From positions 124,001-188,000 of the forward strand of contig CAVYAT010000002.1 of the NCBI GenBank assembly GCA_963766605.1: DNA of 64,000 nt. The letters run 5' to 3'. The notes under the pieces are model-generated. The model searched no databases. It had not been told where the DNA came from and worked only from the letters and a program-made list of their open reading frames with translations. Of the stretch, positions 18,055-26,833 are shown piece after piece. Position 1 is the stretch's first letter, and the number at the start of each line of letters is the position of its first letter. The translations under genes were made by a program, and so were the position numbers. The DNA is from AC-49 sp963766605. GTDB lineage: Bacteria > Actinomycetota > Thermoleophilia > Solirubrobacterales > Solirubrobacteraceae.

Positions 18055-19365
18055 CTAGTCGGTTGACAGCGGTTGGACGTGGACGACGTCGTGGACGTGC
18101 GAGCCGGTGTTGCTGCAGGTGGTGAGGTAGTGCTGATTGCCGGTGCAGTCTGCTGGCGGTAGCGGTGGCCCGAGATGGGCGATGCCAGCTTCGATGGTCG
18201 CGGTGTCGAAGCGTTGACGCAGCGCGAGGCCGTCAAGTGGGACGTGGAATTGCTCCGCGTGTGCGGCGAGCAGGCCGAAGCCCTGACCGATCGGGATGTA
18301 TGCCGACTGGTCGCTGCCGTCGGGGCAGCCGTCCATGCTGTCCTCGCCGACACCGGGCAACGTGATGTTGAGGTCTGACAGCGTGCCGCTTGGCTGGAGT
18401 GTCAAGTAGGGCGCCGGAACCGACGTCGGTGAACGCACGATGGCCCCGTTGCATGCGTAGGCCTGGCTGGTGCCGCCACAGTCGTTTTCGGGAAAGAAGT
18501 TGCCCGATGCCGACCACGTTCCTGTGATCTGACCGGTGCCGTTGGCGAGGGCGACGCGCTTGATCGCGCCGTTCGCCAGGACAGTGATCGGCGGGAACGT
18601 CGCGGTCTGGGTCATCGTGCCGTTCTCGGTTCCCTTGGCCTGGCAGGACGCATCGCCGGCGCCGAGTGTCGCGCTCTCGGAGTTGGCGTAGGTGACGGTG
18701 TAGGTGACCGAGATCTTGAACTCCAGCGGTCGGCTCTTTCTCAAGACCGCCGTCGGCGATCGCGCGGCCTGGTAGAGGTCGCCGAGCGCGAACTGCTCGT
18801 GCTGCTTGCCGCCTCCGGCCATCGCGAACATCGCGTTGAGGATGCTCCTTGGGTCACAGTCGAGGCTCTTTTGCGCTGCCATCGCGCGTCGCGCGTAGCG
18901 GGCCTCGTTCTTACGCTCGAGGCGCGCCGCCTCGAGTTCGACGGCCGCCTTTTTGAGGTGGTGGCGACGGGCGCCGCTCGTCTTCTCGGCGAGCGCGTCG
19001 AGTTGTTTCTCGATCCGCGCGTAGTCGCCGTCGGAGGTGAACGCGGGCTCGAAGTCGCGCTTCAGGCCTTCCTCGGCGAGCGATATCGCGCGGTCGAGCA
19101 GCGCACGCGTCTCGGTGGCTTCGTCAGGGTCGAGCCGTCCCAGCCGAGCCGTACCGCACGCGTCATTGATCAAATCGGAGTCGGCGCCGTGCTGCTGGCT
19201 GAACTGCTGGATCGCGGCCGTCTTGGACTCGAGCGTCCGGCGCACCTGGCGCAGCACGGCGTTGTCGCCCTTCGCGACCGCGGTGGCCGGCGATAGCACG
19301 AGTGCCCCAGCCGCGGCAGCGCTGAGCAGCGCCATCGCCGCCCGATCGACCCAAAAGCGGCCCAT
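18055..19365 (-). CDS. secreted hypothetical protein
   Basis: A 436-residue exported protein. A signal peptide (MALLSAAAAGALVLSPATAVA, residues 11-31) precedes a helical, charged region of about 150 residues (LESKTAAIQQFSQQHGADSD ... LEAARLERKNEARYARRAM) and a beta-rich C-terminal half with several Cys pairs (DASCQAKG, ENDCGGTSQAYACNG, DGCPDGSDQ, ADCTGNQHYLTTCSN), implying disulfides outside the cytoplasm. No known family is recognised. Stands alone, convergent with nothing obvious. Confidence 0.7.
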   Translation of the reverse strand: MGRFWVDRAAMALLSAAAAGALVLSPATAVAKGDNAVLRQVRRTLESKTAAIQQFSQQHGADSDLINDACGTARLGRLDPDEATETRALLDRAISLAEEGLKRDFEPAFTSDGDYARIEKQLDALAEKTSGARRHHLKKAAVELEAARLERKNEARYARRAMAAQKSLDCDPRSILNAMFAMAGGGKQHEQFALGDLYQAARSPTAVLRKSRPLEFKISVTYTVTYANSESATLGAGDASCQAKGTENGTMTQTATFPPITVLANGAIKRVALANGTGQITGTWSASGNFFPENDCGGTSQAYACNGAIVRSPTSVPAPYLTLQPSGTLSDLNITLPGVGEDSMDGCPDGSDQSAYIPIGQGFGLLAAHAEQFHVPLDGLALRQRFDTATIEAGIAHLGPPLPPADCTGNQHYLTTCSNTGSHVHDVVHVQPLSTD

Positions 19366-19478
19366 GAACCGACAACCTAGCCCAGCCGACGCGCGTGTGT
19401 GTCAGTTCCAGGCATCTCGAACGACGACCGCCTTGCCGGAAGCGATCACGCTTGCGGGAGTCGCGTTGGCGACTGGAA

Positions 19479-19841
19479 TCAGCAGATCGGGCCGGAGTCG
19501 GACACGGTCGCGTGTAGCAGAGCCCGCACGGTGGTCGGATCGACCTGCTCGGGGCGGCGAAAACGGACACAGCCCTTGCCGACCGAGAGTCCACCGAGTC
19601 TCTGGGCGTTCGCGTTGAGCGCTGCCTGACGAAGGATGTACAGGGAGATGTAGGCCTTCTGGCTCGCGAATGCGACTTCGACCGCATCGTCCCGCAAATA
19701 GGCCGGCATTCCGTGCCTCATCGCCTCATCGAAACCGGACAGCTCTTCTCGACACAATCGCCGCAGCAAAGTGAGTGCGCTTCGGCGCTCGAGCGAGGCT
19801 TCGCCGATGTACTCGTCGATCGTCGCTGCCCTGCTCTGCAT
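19479..19841 (-). CDS. DUF1801 domain protein
   Basis: A 120-residue cytoplasmic protein with the whole DUF1801 (YdhG-like) pattern: TIDEYIGEASLERRSALTLL, the core EAMRHGMPAYLRDD, then VAFASQKAYISLYIL and the closing GKGCVRFRRPEQVDPTTVRALL. The fold resembles frataxin/iron-chaperone-like proteins; in other bacteria members are of unknown or proposed iron-related function. Length equals the family norm. Confidence 0.88.
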   Translation of the reverse strand: MQSRAATIDEYIGEASLERRSALTLLRRLCREELSGFDEAMRHGMPAYLRDDAVEVAFASQKAYISLYILRQAALNANAQRLGGLSVGKGCVRFRRPEQVDPTTVRALLHATVSDSGPIC

Positions 19842-19976
19842 AGCCCGCCACGAGCGTAGCGCGGGGCACGCCGCGGCTTCAGCCCACCCGGATGCGAGAT
19901 TTCAGGCGACCAGGGCGGATCGAGGCGCACCCAACCTGAGCGATGAATTCACGCGACGGGGTAGGTCTGTACCGGC

Positions 19977-20534
19977 ATGAGCGGTAGAAAAGTGGTTCTC
20001 AAAATGGTGATATCCCTCGACGGTTTCGCCACGAGCCCCGACGGGACCCATGAATGGATGTTCGAGTGGTTCGGCGACGACTCCAATGAGCGCAATCTCC
20101 GCGCGCTCGAGGAGGCCGGCGTTCACGCGATGGGCCGCCGCAGCTACGAGATCATGGGCCCGCACTGGGCCGCGTCGGAGGGGCCGATCGCAGCCGCGAT
20201 GAACGAGAAACCGAAGGCTGTTTTCTCCCGCACCCTCGAGAAGGCGCAATGGGGACCGGCCGAGATCTTCGGCGGGGACCTCACCGCGGCGATCGCGGAC
20301 CTGAAGGCCCGCGATGACGACGGAACGGTCCTGGTCCATGGTGGTCCCACCTTGGCCACGTCGCTGACGCGCCTGGGCCTCGTCGACGAATACCAGCTGT
20401 CGACGGTCCCGATTGCGATCGGCGCCGGCCGCAGCCCATTCGCAGAACTGGACGAGCACCTGAAGCTCGACGTCGTCGAACAGCAGCGCTTCCGAAGCGG
20501 AGCCCTCGCCCAGATCCTGGTGCCGAAGCGATAG
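19977..20534 (+). CDS. dihydrofolate reductase family protein (RibD C-terminal type)
   Basis: A 185-residue protein of the RibD C-terminal / dihydrofolate-reductase-like superfamily, an NADPH-binding fold. It opens with VVLKMVISLDGFATSPDG, has the AMGRRSYEIMGPHW segment (about residues 50-63), DGTVLVHGGPTLATSL (about 118-133) for nucleotide binding and LVDEYQLSTVPIAIGAG near the end. Single-domain members are widespread and mostly of unknown substrate; nothing nearby belongs to folate or riboflavin synthesis. Confidence 0.88.
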   Translation: MSGRKVVLKMVISLDGFATSPDGTHEWMFEWFGDDSNERNLRALEEAGVHAMGRRSYEIMGPHWAASEGPIAAAMNEKPKAVFSRTLEKAQWGPAEIFGGDLTAAIADLKARDDDGTVLVHGGPTLATSLTRLGLVDEYQLSTVPIAIGAGRSPFAELDEHLKLDVVEQQRFRSGALAQILVPKR

Positions 20535-20640
20535 ACGACGCCGTCGCGCACGATGTCGGCTGTCACTGCGACCGGCGTGGCCGGGAACCGCTCCACGCCG
20601 GTGACGGTGACGTTCCTGGTGCGTTGGCGCTGGTTCGCGA

Positions 20641-21246
20641 TTACTCCAGCGTGTTCAGGTCGGTCGGGCACCGCGGGTCGACGACGATCGTTCCGGGGCG
20701 CCACACCTCGCGGTCGAGGAAGAGCCACTGTCCGTGGAGCTTCACGAACTTGTCGGTGTACGTCCCCATGATCGAGATGTGGGGGTTGTTGGGGGCGGTG
20801 AGACTCTGGCTGACGATCGACACGTACGAGTGTCCCGTCGCCTGGTTGCCGTTGCCCTGGATCAGGATGTTGTAGGGCATGTGCTGCTCGTGATGGTCCT
20901 GCTGAAACTTCCCGAACGTCTGCGCCAGGTTGCGCAGCTGATCGGTGCCGACGTCGCAGATGCTCGGGTCGTGGAACGTGCCGTTGGGGGCGAACACGTT
21001 TGTGACGAAGTCGTCGGCCTTCCCGCCGTCGAGATCCTGGCTGTAGCGGGCGTACAGGTCGAGGATGTCGAGCCTGTCCTTGACCGAGAGCCCGCTGTGG
21101 CCGTTGTTGAACGGGCCGCGGTGCTTGTCGTGGCCGCCGTGGGCGAAAACGCCCCCGGCCATGACCAGCGCAGCGACCGCCGCGGTAAGGACGGCCGTGG
21201 CGGCGATCGTGCGCGCCTGGCGCATGCGGGACTTGGATGTGGGCAT
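20641..21246 (-). CDS. secreted NTF2-like (SnoaL) domain protein
   Basis: A 201-residue exported protein. The chosen ATG (MPTSKSRMRQ) has AGGTGGAG six bases upstream; a GTG four codons earlier overlaps that site. A basic N-region and hydrophobic core (TIAATAVLTAAVAALVMAGG) form the signal peptide, followed by a His-rich linker (AHGGHDKHRG). From LSVKDRLDILDLYARYSQDL on it is a SnoaL/NTF2 cone fold with the typical W/D pair (DGGKADDFVTNVFAPNGTFH) and final strands ending in LDREVWRPG. Family members bind or isomerise small hydrophobic ligands; role here unknown. Confidence 0.75.
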   Translation of the reverse strand: MPTSKSRMRQARTIAATAVLTAAVAALVMAGGVFAHGGHDKHRGPFNNGHSGLSVKDRLDILDLYARYSQDLDGGKADDFVTNVFAPNGTFHDPSICDVGTDQLRNLAQTFGKFQQDHHEQHMPYNILIQGNGNQATGHSYVSIVSQSLTAPNNPHISIMGTYTDKFVKLHGQWLFLDREVWRPGTIVVDPRCPTDLNTLE

Positions 21247-21437
21247 TGCGAACTCCACCTCTCTGAGGTCGTAGGTAGATAACCCCTGCAGAGCCCCGCG
21301 GCTGGACGTGGATGTGCCTTAGGCGCCCGATGGTCCGCTCGACCGGTGTGTGAGCGAGACCACCCTCCCCTGCGTACGGCGCTCATCACCGGGTCTTACC
21401 CACTGGACAAAGCATCAAGCCACGTTCTCGGCCCCGC

Positions 21438-21484
21438 GAACGCTGACAACGAAGAGGTCCCGGGTTCGGATCCTGGGTCGCCCA
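21438..21484 (+). other. 3' half of a decayed tRNA (Val-GAC-like)
   Basis: This stretch carries an anticodon loop CTGACAA (anticodon GAC), a T arm whose 5-bp stem still pairs (CCGGG with CCTGG, including one G-U) around TTCGGAT, and an acceptor strand TCGCCC plus discriminator A. The anticodon stem no longer pairs and no 5' half (GGGCGA plus D arm) is present upstream. It looks like a leftover tRNA 3' end, as remains after loss of an integrative element. It sits in the 330-bp gap between 21246 and 21577, which otherwise shows no gene. Confidence 0.45.
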
Positions 21485-21576
21485 CTCCGGAAGACCCCGC
21501 TCAGGCAGGGTTGCCTGTTGTTGGAGGCCTCGTCCCCGTCGTGATCCGCGGCTGCCGGGCTGGATCGAGGCCGGCG

Positions 21577-23523
21577 CTACTTCACCGTCAGCTTCAACTT
21601 CAGATCCACCCGGTTGCCGAACGTGTCGATCAGCCGCACGCTCTCGGTCAGCTTCTGGTGACGGTGCGCGCGCAGACTGAACGTGAGCTTCACGTGCTTG
21701 CGGTCGAGCGTCCCCTGCTTGACGGCGAGGATCGTCGTCCCGCGGCGCACGACGGCGAAGTACTGACACGGGCACGCCGCGTCGCTGACCTTGCTGAGCA
21801 CGTCGGCGAGCGAGCGCTTGCCATGGACGGTCTTCTTGGCCAGCGTCAGCTTGCCGCGCACCTTGCGCAGTGCCGTCCGCGCGTCCTCGGCGGCGCTCGT
21901 CACCTTCACGGCGACGGTTGCGGCGGTGCTCGCGCCGGCGTTGTCGAATGCCGTCACGCGTGCGGTGAACGTGCCCTTCGTCGGATAGATGTGACTGGCG
22001 GTAGGCCCGGAGGTCACGCGGTCGGCGACGCCGTCGCCATCGAAGTCCCACTCGTAGCGCCCGATCGACCCGTCGGGGTCAGACGCCGTCGCCGTGAACG
22101 AGAACGACTTCGTCGTCGAGCCCGATCCCGGAGCGACGGCCAGCGAGACGACCGGCGGCTGGTCGAGCGGGTCGGGCGCGGTGACGAGCCGGGCAACCGC
22201 GAACTGAGACGGCACCGGGTTGGGCGAGGGCGGCACCGTCGGCGGCGCCAGTACGCGGAACGTCCCGACGGTGACCAGGCCCGCCGGCGTCAGGACGCTC
22301 GCCGCGTGCGAGTACGAATCGGTCGGCCCGTTGAACCACGACGTGAACGGCCCATAGCCGTTGATCGGGTTGTCGCCGAACGACAGATCATGTGTGCCGT
22401 CGGCGTTCAGCCGGTTGGCGTAGCCGGAGCCGCGCACCCCGAGCCCACCGGCGGTGGCGACGACGTCGGCCCCGATCACGATGACACGACCGTCGTCGCC
22501 GATCACGAGGTCGCTCGGGATCGCGAGGCCGCCGTTGCCGATCTGCGTAACACCGCTTCCGCCGCCGAACGACGTGGCCACGTGCCCGTCAGGCGTGAAA
22601 CGGACGACGGTCTCCGCGGCGGCGGCCGCGGCGAGGTTTCCGATGACCGCAAGACCCGCGGCCGAGACCGCCGGCTGACCGACGGCGGGGCCCTGAAGCG
22701 TGGCCGGCGAGCTCGGCAGCGTCGCAACCCCAGCGGTGCCGTAGGTTGGATCGGGCTGACCGCCCGTCGTGAAGCGCACGGCTGACAGCTCGTGCGTCGT
22801 GTTGTCGGCCTGCACACCGTTGGCCACGACGATCGGCTTCCCGTCGCTCTGGAGCACGACCCGGCCGATCGCCGCGTTGGTCCCGGCGTTGATTGCCTCG
22901 GAGCCGACGCCGGCGGTACCGAACGACGCGTCCTGGACGCCCGCCGCATTCAGGCGGGCGATGCCGGCCGTCTTGGCGCCGACCGGGCCGTCGAAGTACA
23001 CGAACCCGTTGCGGCCGTCGACGGCCACGCCGGAGACCGCGGTGAACGGAGCCGGGAGCGCCGTGATTGTCGCCGGTGCGGCGACGCCGCCGGCCGAGAC
23101 GGTGTCGACGGCAAGGCTGGGAATCGCTGCGTTGAAGACGACAGCCCCGACGAGGTAGGACCCGTCGGGCCGCTGCGCCACCGCGATCGCCCCGCTCGCG
23201 CTGTTCGGCGGGGCGATCGGGATCTCCACGTGCCCGGCAGTCCCGAACCCGCTTCGCGGTGTGCCCGACGCGTCGAGCGCGACCAGGCCGAGGTCGGACG
23301 TCGTCGAGGGCGCGGTCTGCGCGGCGCGCCCCGCGACGATCAGCCCGCCGTCCGAGGTCGCTGCGACCGCCACAGCACCATCGACGAAAGCGCCGACATG
23401 CTGGGTGACCTCGCCGGTGCCGGCGCCGAACGTCGTGTCCAGCGCGCCGGGGTGGGCGCCGGCCGCGGCGGGAAGGCCCAGCAGGAGGGACAGGGACAGG
23501 GCCAGGGCGGCGCGAATTTGCAT
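21577..23523 (-). CDS. secreted delta-60 repeat / PKD domain protein
   Basis: A 648-residue exported protein. After a signal peptide (ALALSLSLLLGLPAAAGAHP) come about six delta-60-like beta-propeller repeats (GALDTTFGAGTGEV, DASFGTAGVGSEAIN, DPTYGTAGVATLPSS, ATSFGGGSGVTQIGN, DLSFGDNPINGYGPF) spanning residues 20-430. A PKD domain (PPVVSLAVAPG ... YEWDFDGDGVADRVTSGPTA ... TFTARVTAFDNAG) follows at about 450-540, then a Lys-rich C-terminal domain with DAACPCQYFAVV. Probably an extracellular, surface-attached protein; no enzymatic motif seen. Confidence 0.82.
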   Translation of the reverse strand: MQIRAALALSLSLLLGLPAAAGAHPGALDTTFGAGTGEVTQHVGAFVDGAVAVAATSDGGLIVAGRAAQTAPSTTSDLGLVALDASGTPRSGFGTAGHVEIPIAPPNSASGAIAVAQRPDGSYLVGAVVFNAAIPSLAVDTVSAGGVAAPATITALPAPFTAVSGVAVDGRNGFVYFDGPVGAKTAGIARLNAAGVQDASFGTAGVGSEAINAGTNAAIGRVVLQSDGKPIVVANGVQADNTTHELSAVRFTTGGQPDPTYGTAGVATLPSSPATLQGPAVGQPAVSAAGLAVIGNLAAAAAAETVVRFTPDGHVATSFGGGSGVTQIGNGGLAIPSDLVIGDDGRVIVIGADVVATAGGLGVRGSGYANRLNADGTHDLSFGDNPINGYGPFTSWFNGPTDSYSHAASVLTPAGLVTVGTFRVLAPPTVPPSPNPVPSQFAVARLVTAPDPLDQPPVVSLAVAPGSGSTTKSFSFTATASDPDGSIGRYEWDFDGDGVADRVTSGPTASHIYPTKGTFTARVTAFDNAGASTAATVAVKVTSAAEDARTALRKVRGKLTLAKKTVHGKRSLADVLSKVSDAACPCQYFAVVRRGTTILAVKQGTLDRKHVKLTFSLRAHRHQKLTESVRLIDTFGNRVDLKLKLTVK

Positions 23524-23640
23524 GTCCGCAGACTACGCACCGCTTCCACGGAAATTGCCGTTAACCGGCGGATATCCGAGGCGTCGCACCCGCGCGCTAG
23601 GGTCTGGCCGCCATGTCCGCTGGGTCAACAAGGGGAATCG

Positions 23641-24024
23641 ATGGATAACGACTCGAGAGTCACCGGGTGGTGGGTCTTCGCGGGGATTCTGCTCGCGATC
23701 GCCGGCTTCCTGAACGTCGTCTGGGGCATCGCCGCGATCAGCAACTCGAAGTTCTTCACGGCGGAGTCGACCTACATCGTGAGCAGCCTGCACACCTGGG
23801 GCTGGATCACGCTCATCATCGGGGCGATCCAGATCATCGCCGCGTTCTCGCTGTTCTCCGGCGGCGGCTTCGGCCGCATCATCGGAATCATCGCCGGGTC
23901 GCTCGGTGCAATCGAGGCGCTGGCCGGAACGGGCACGACGCCGTTCTGGTCGCTGTCCGTGTTCGCGCTGTGCGTGATCGTCGTCTACCAGCTCTGCAAG
24001 CCCGCAGACGCAACAACCGCCTGA
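23641..24024 (+). CDS. DUF7144-family four-helix membrane protein
   Basis: A 127-residue protein with four predicted membrane helices (GWWVFAGILLAIAGFLNVVW, WGWITLIIGAIQIIAAFSLF, IIGIIAGSLGAIEAL, WSLSVFALCVIVVYQLC). The opening 'TGWWVFAGILL.IAGFLNVVWGIAAI..SKFF' and 'LHTWGWITLIIGAIQIIAAF' match the DUF7144 family of small actinobacterial membrane proteins, whose function is unknown. Start preceded by AAGGGGA. Confidence 0.8.
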   Translation: MDNDSRVTGWWVFAGILLAIAGFLNVVWGIAAISNSKFFTAESTYIVSSLHTWGWITLIIGAIQIIAAFSLFSGGGFGRIIGIIAGSLGAIEALAGTGTTPFWSLSVFALCVIVVYQLCKPADATTA

Positions 24025-24086
24025 CCGGAGCTGACATATAGGGTGGGTGCGCGTTTGCCGCGTGCCCACCCGCGAAGGGACTGACT

Positions 24087-25337
24087 GTGATGGCGTCGAC
24101 ATCGGGGACTGACGACCACTCCAACGAGTCGGACGAGGCGCCGACCAAGGTCGCCGCTCCCGAGAAGACCCCACTGCCGCCGATCGGCCGCGGGCGCCGG
24201 ATCCTCGTCCAGGCCATCATCTGGGTCACGACGCTGCTGGCGGTCGTGGCGATCTTCTCGATCTGGGCCAACCGCCAGATCTTCAACCCCAACAACTGGG
24301 CGACCACGAGTTCGCGGTTGTTGCAGGATCCGAAGATCCGGGCGGCGACGGCGAGTTATCTCGTCGATCAGCTCTACCAGAATGTCGATGTCGCCAAGGA
24401 ACTCCAGCAACGGCTCCCCAAGAACCTCCAGCCGGTCGCCCAGCCGTTGGCCGGCGTGTTGCAGAACGCCGCCGTGACGGCCGCCAACCGGGCGCTGGCC
24501 AATGGCAAGGTGCAACTCGTGTGGAGGCAGGCCAATCACGCCGCCGACCAGACCCTGGTTTCCATCGTGAACGGCGGCAAGGGGGCGGTGAACTCCAACA
24601 ATGGCGTCGTCGTGCTCGACCTCAGCGGGATCATCAAGAGCATCACCGATCGCCTCGGCCTGCCCGACGTCAGCGGCAAGCTGCCGCCCAACGTCGCCCA
24701 CCTGACGATCCTCAAGTCCGACCAGCTCGAACTGGTCCAAAACGGCGGCAAGGCGATCAAGGGCCTCGCGCTGGCGCTGACGATCCTCGTTCCGCTGCTC
24801 TACGCGCTCGCGCTGCTCCTCGCCCGCGGCCGCCGCCGCAAGACGCTGCTCACGATCGGCATCGCGGCGGTCGCGGCCGGCGTCGTCGTGCTCGCCGGCC
24901 GTTCGGTGATCGAGACCCAGACCATCAACTCGCTCGTCAAGAACGACGCGAACATCCCGGCGGCCAAGGCCGTGATGTCGATCGCGACATCGATGCTGAG
25001 CGAGATCGCCGGGGCGTTCGTGATCATCGGCGTCCCCCTGATCCTCGCCGCCTGGTTTGCCGGGCCGTCGCGTCTGGCCACCCGCGGGCGCAGGCTCGTC
25101 GCACCAGTGCTCGCCGACGAGCCGCTGTGGGCGTTCGGGTTCGTCGCGCTGATCATGGTCCTGATCTTCATCTGGCGCCCGATCCCGTCGACCGGCAAGA
25201 TCGCGGGCATGATCGTCTACTTCGCCCTGGCGATGATCGGCACCGAGGTGCTCAGACGCCAGTGCGCGGAGGAGTTCCCCGACGCCCACCTGCACGGCCA
25301 CGACGACGACGACGCAGCGGCGCCGGCGCCCGCCTAG
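24087..25337 (+). CDS. hypothetical integral membrane protein
   Basis: A 416-residue protein. GTG and ATG starts sit next to each other after GAAGGGA. A charged N-terminus leads to one helix (LVQAIIWVTTLLAVVAIFSI), then an extracytoplasmic domain of about 190 residues (FNPNNWATTSSRLLQDPKIR ... VVLDLSGIIKSITDRLGLPD), then four more helices from about residue 235 and an acidic/His-rich tail (HLHGHDDDDAAAPAPA). The arrangement recurs in unannotated actinobacterial membrane proteins; no enzyme motif is seen. It may be cotranscribed with the DUF7144 gene 60 bp upstream. Confidence 0.75.
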   Translation: MMASTSGTDDHSNESDEAPTKVAAPEKTPLPPIGRGRRILVQAIIWVTTLLAVVAIFSIWANRQIFNPNNWATTSSRLLQDPKIRAATASYLVDQLYQNVDVAKELQQRLPKNLQPVAQPLAGVLQNAAVTAANRALANGKVQLVWRQANHAADQTLVSIVNGGKGAVNSNNGVVVLDLSGIIKSITDRLGLPDVSGKLPPNVAHLTILKSDQLELVQNGGKAIKGLALALTILVPLLYALALLLARGRRRKTLLTIGIAAVAAGVVVLAGRSVIETQTINSLVKNDANIPAAKAVMSIATSMLSEIAGAFVIIGVPLILAAWFAGPSRLATRGRRLVAPVLADEPLWAFGFVALIMVLIFIWRPIPSTGKIAGMIVYFALAMIGTEVLRRQCAEEFPDAHLHGHDDDDAAAPAPA

Positions 25338-26758
25338 ACCCCGGTCAGCGCCTCGATCCGGCCCGACTCGACGGCCGCCGTCATCAGCGCGTAGTCGCGC
25401 TCGTTCTGGTCGGCGTAGGCCTCGGCGAATGTCGCCATGGCGCGCTCGAACGCGTCGCCGCGCCCGAGGTAGGCCGAGATCGCGATCCGGTCTCCGGCGC
25501 GCGCGTGGGCGCGCGCCAGTGTGTGCCCGCACAGTTCGCCGTAGCCGCGCATCAGCTTGGCGCTCATCGAATCGACGTCGGCCGAGCCCTTGTTGTCCCA
25601 CAGCTGGCGCACGTAATAGTCGCGAGCGACGCCGTCGAAGCCGGTGACGCGCAGCCACCCGAGCATGATGTCGCTCGCGCCCTGCATCAGTCTCTGGCCC
25701 TCGACCACGCGCTGCCCGTGGGTGTCGAATTCGCTTCCGCTGACGAACGGCTCCAGCACCGATGCCTCGGCCTCTTTGAATTGCAGGAACAGCGGGTCCT
25801 CGCCGTCGCGTCCGAGCAGCAGCAGGATCCACGCGCGCGTGCCGACGCTGCCGACGCCGACGACCTTGCGCGCGGCATCGACCGACCGGAAGCGCTGCAA
25901 CAGGCGCCGCCGGTCCCCGACCAGCGTCGCCTCGTAGGAGCGCACCATCGACGCGGCGAGCTCGTCGAGCTGCGTCTGCTGGTGATCCTCGAGCATGTCG
26001 CGGACGCGGATGATGACCGGCGGATCGTTGACGATCTGCGCCTCGCCGTCGACGACCCTCGTCAGCTTGGCGAACGCGCGCAGGTTGTCCTTGTGGCGCG
26101 TCTTGTCGAGGTTGCGCTCGGCGCGCGTGCGCTCCTTGTCGTTGAGCAGCGGCGCGATGTTGCTGAACAGGTCGTCGAGGTCGATGCGCGAGTACCACAC
26201 GTCGAGCTCGCCCATCTCGGCGTACTCGCCCATCGCCTCGCGATAGCTGCGCGCGACCGTGCGGTTGATGTCCTCGCGATCGGAGGCATCAAAACCCCGG
26301 CTGCGTCCGGCGACGGCAAAGCTCGCCACGAGGCGCTTGACGTCCCACTCGAATGGGCCCGGGAGCGTCTCGTCGAAATCGTTGACGTCGAACACGAGCC
26401 GGCGGTCGGGGGCCGCGTACGCGCCGAAGTTCGACAGGTGCGCGTCGCCGCACAGCTGCGTACGCAGGCCCGTGTTGGGCATCGTCGCCAGGTCGGCCGC
26501 CATCAGGTACGCGGCGCCGCGGTAGAACGTGAAGGGCGAGACGAGCATCCGCCCGTAGCGCAGCGGTACGAGGTCGGGGACGCGGCTCGCCGCCTGCTCC
26601 TCGAGCAGTTCGACCGGGTCGCGACGGTCCGCCGGCGGCTCCCACTTCGCGTGCGAGCGGCGTGGCACTGCCGCCCGCGCCGCTCGGCCCGCAGCGACGC
26701 GCTCGGAGACACTCGGGGAGCCGGAGCTCGCAACGACCGGCTCGGAGGCTGTGGCCAT
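25334..26758 (-). CDS. DUF2252 domain-containing protein
   Basis: A 474-residue cytoplasmic protein from MATASEPVV (an in-frame GTG lies two codons upstream). It shows the DUF2252 kinase-like pattern: RMLVSPFTFYRGAAYLMAAD, then LCGDAHLSNFGAYAAPDR, VFDVNDFDETLPGPFEWDVK and, later, VGVGSVGTRAWILLLLGRD. The HLSNFG and DVNDFDE segments correspond to catalytic/metal-binding loops of aminoglycoside-phosphotransferase-like kinases, so a small-molecule kinase activity is plausible though unproven. Convergent with the membrane protein gene (4 bp overlap of ends). Confidence 0.9.
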   Translation of the reverse strand: MATASEPVVASSGSPSVSERVAAGRAARAAVPRRSHAKWEPPADRRDPVELLEEQAASRVPDLVPLRYGRMLVSPFTFYRGAAYLMAADLATMPNTGLRTQLCGDAHLSNFGAYAAPDRRLVFDVNDFDETLPGPFEWDVKRLVASFAVAGRSRGFDASDREDINRTVARSYREAMGEYAEMGELDVWYSRIDLDDLFSNIAPLLNDKERTRAERNLDKTRHKDNLRAFAKLTRVVDGEAQIVNDPPVIIRVRDMLEDHQQTQLDELAASMVRSYEATLVGDRRRLLQRFRSVDAARKVVGVGSVGTRAWILLLLGRDGEDPLFLQFKEAEASVLEPFVSGSEFDTHGQRVVEGQRLMQGASDIMLGWLRVTGFDGVARDYYVRQLWDNKGSADVDSMSAKLMRGYGELCGHTLARAHARAGDRIAISAYLGRGDAFERAMATFAEAYADQNERDYALMTAAVESGRIEALTGV

Positions 26759-26833
26759 GACCACAGGCTAGCCCCTGGACGCGCTGCGCGTGCGTGGCCG
26801 ATGCCGCCGTCGTCAACCCGTAGCCTGGCCAGG

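Noticed and set aside
23985..26198. 737-residue minus-strand open frame
   Set aside because: Low-complexity antisense of the 24087 membrane protein plus an out-of-frame shadow of DUF2252; no domain is recognised.
24521..26833. Long plus-strand open frame running into the winged-helix gene
   Set aside because: The first 770 residues are Arg/Pro/Asp-rich shadow of the membrane protein and of the antisense DUF2252 gene; the real gene begins at the GTG at 26834.
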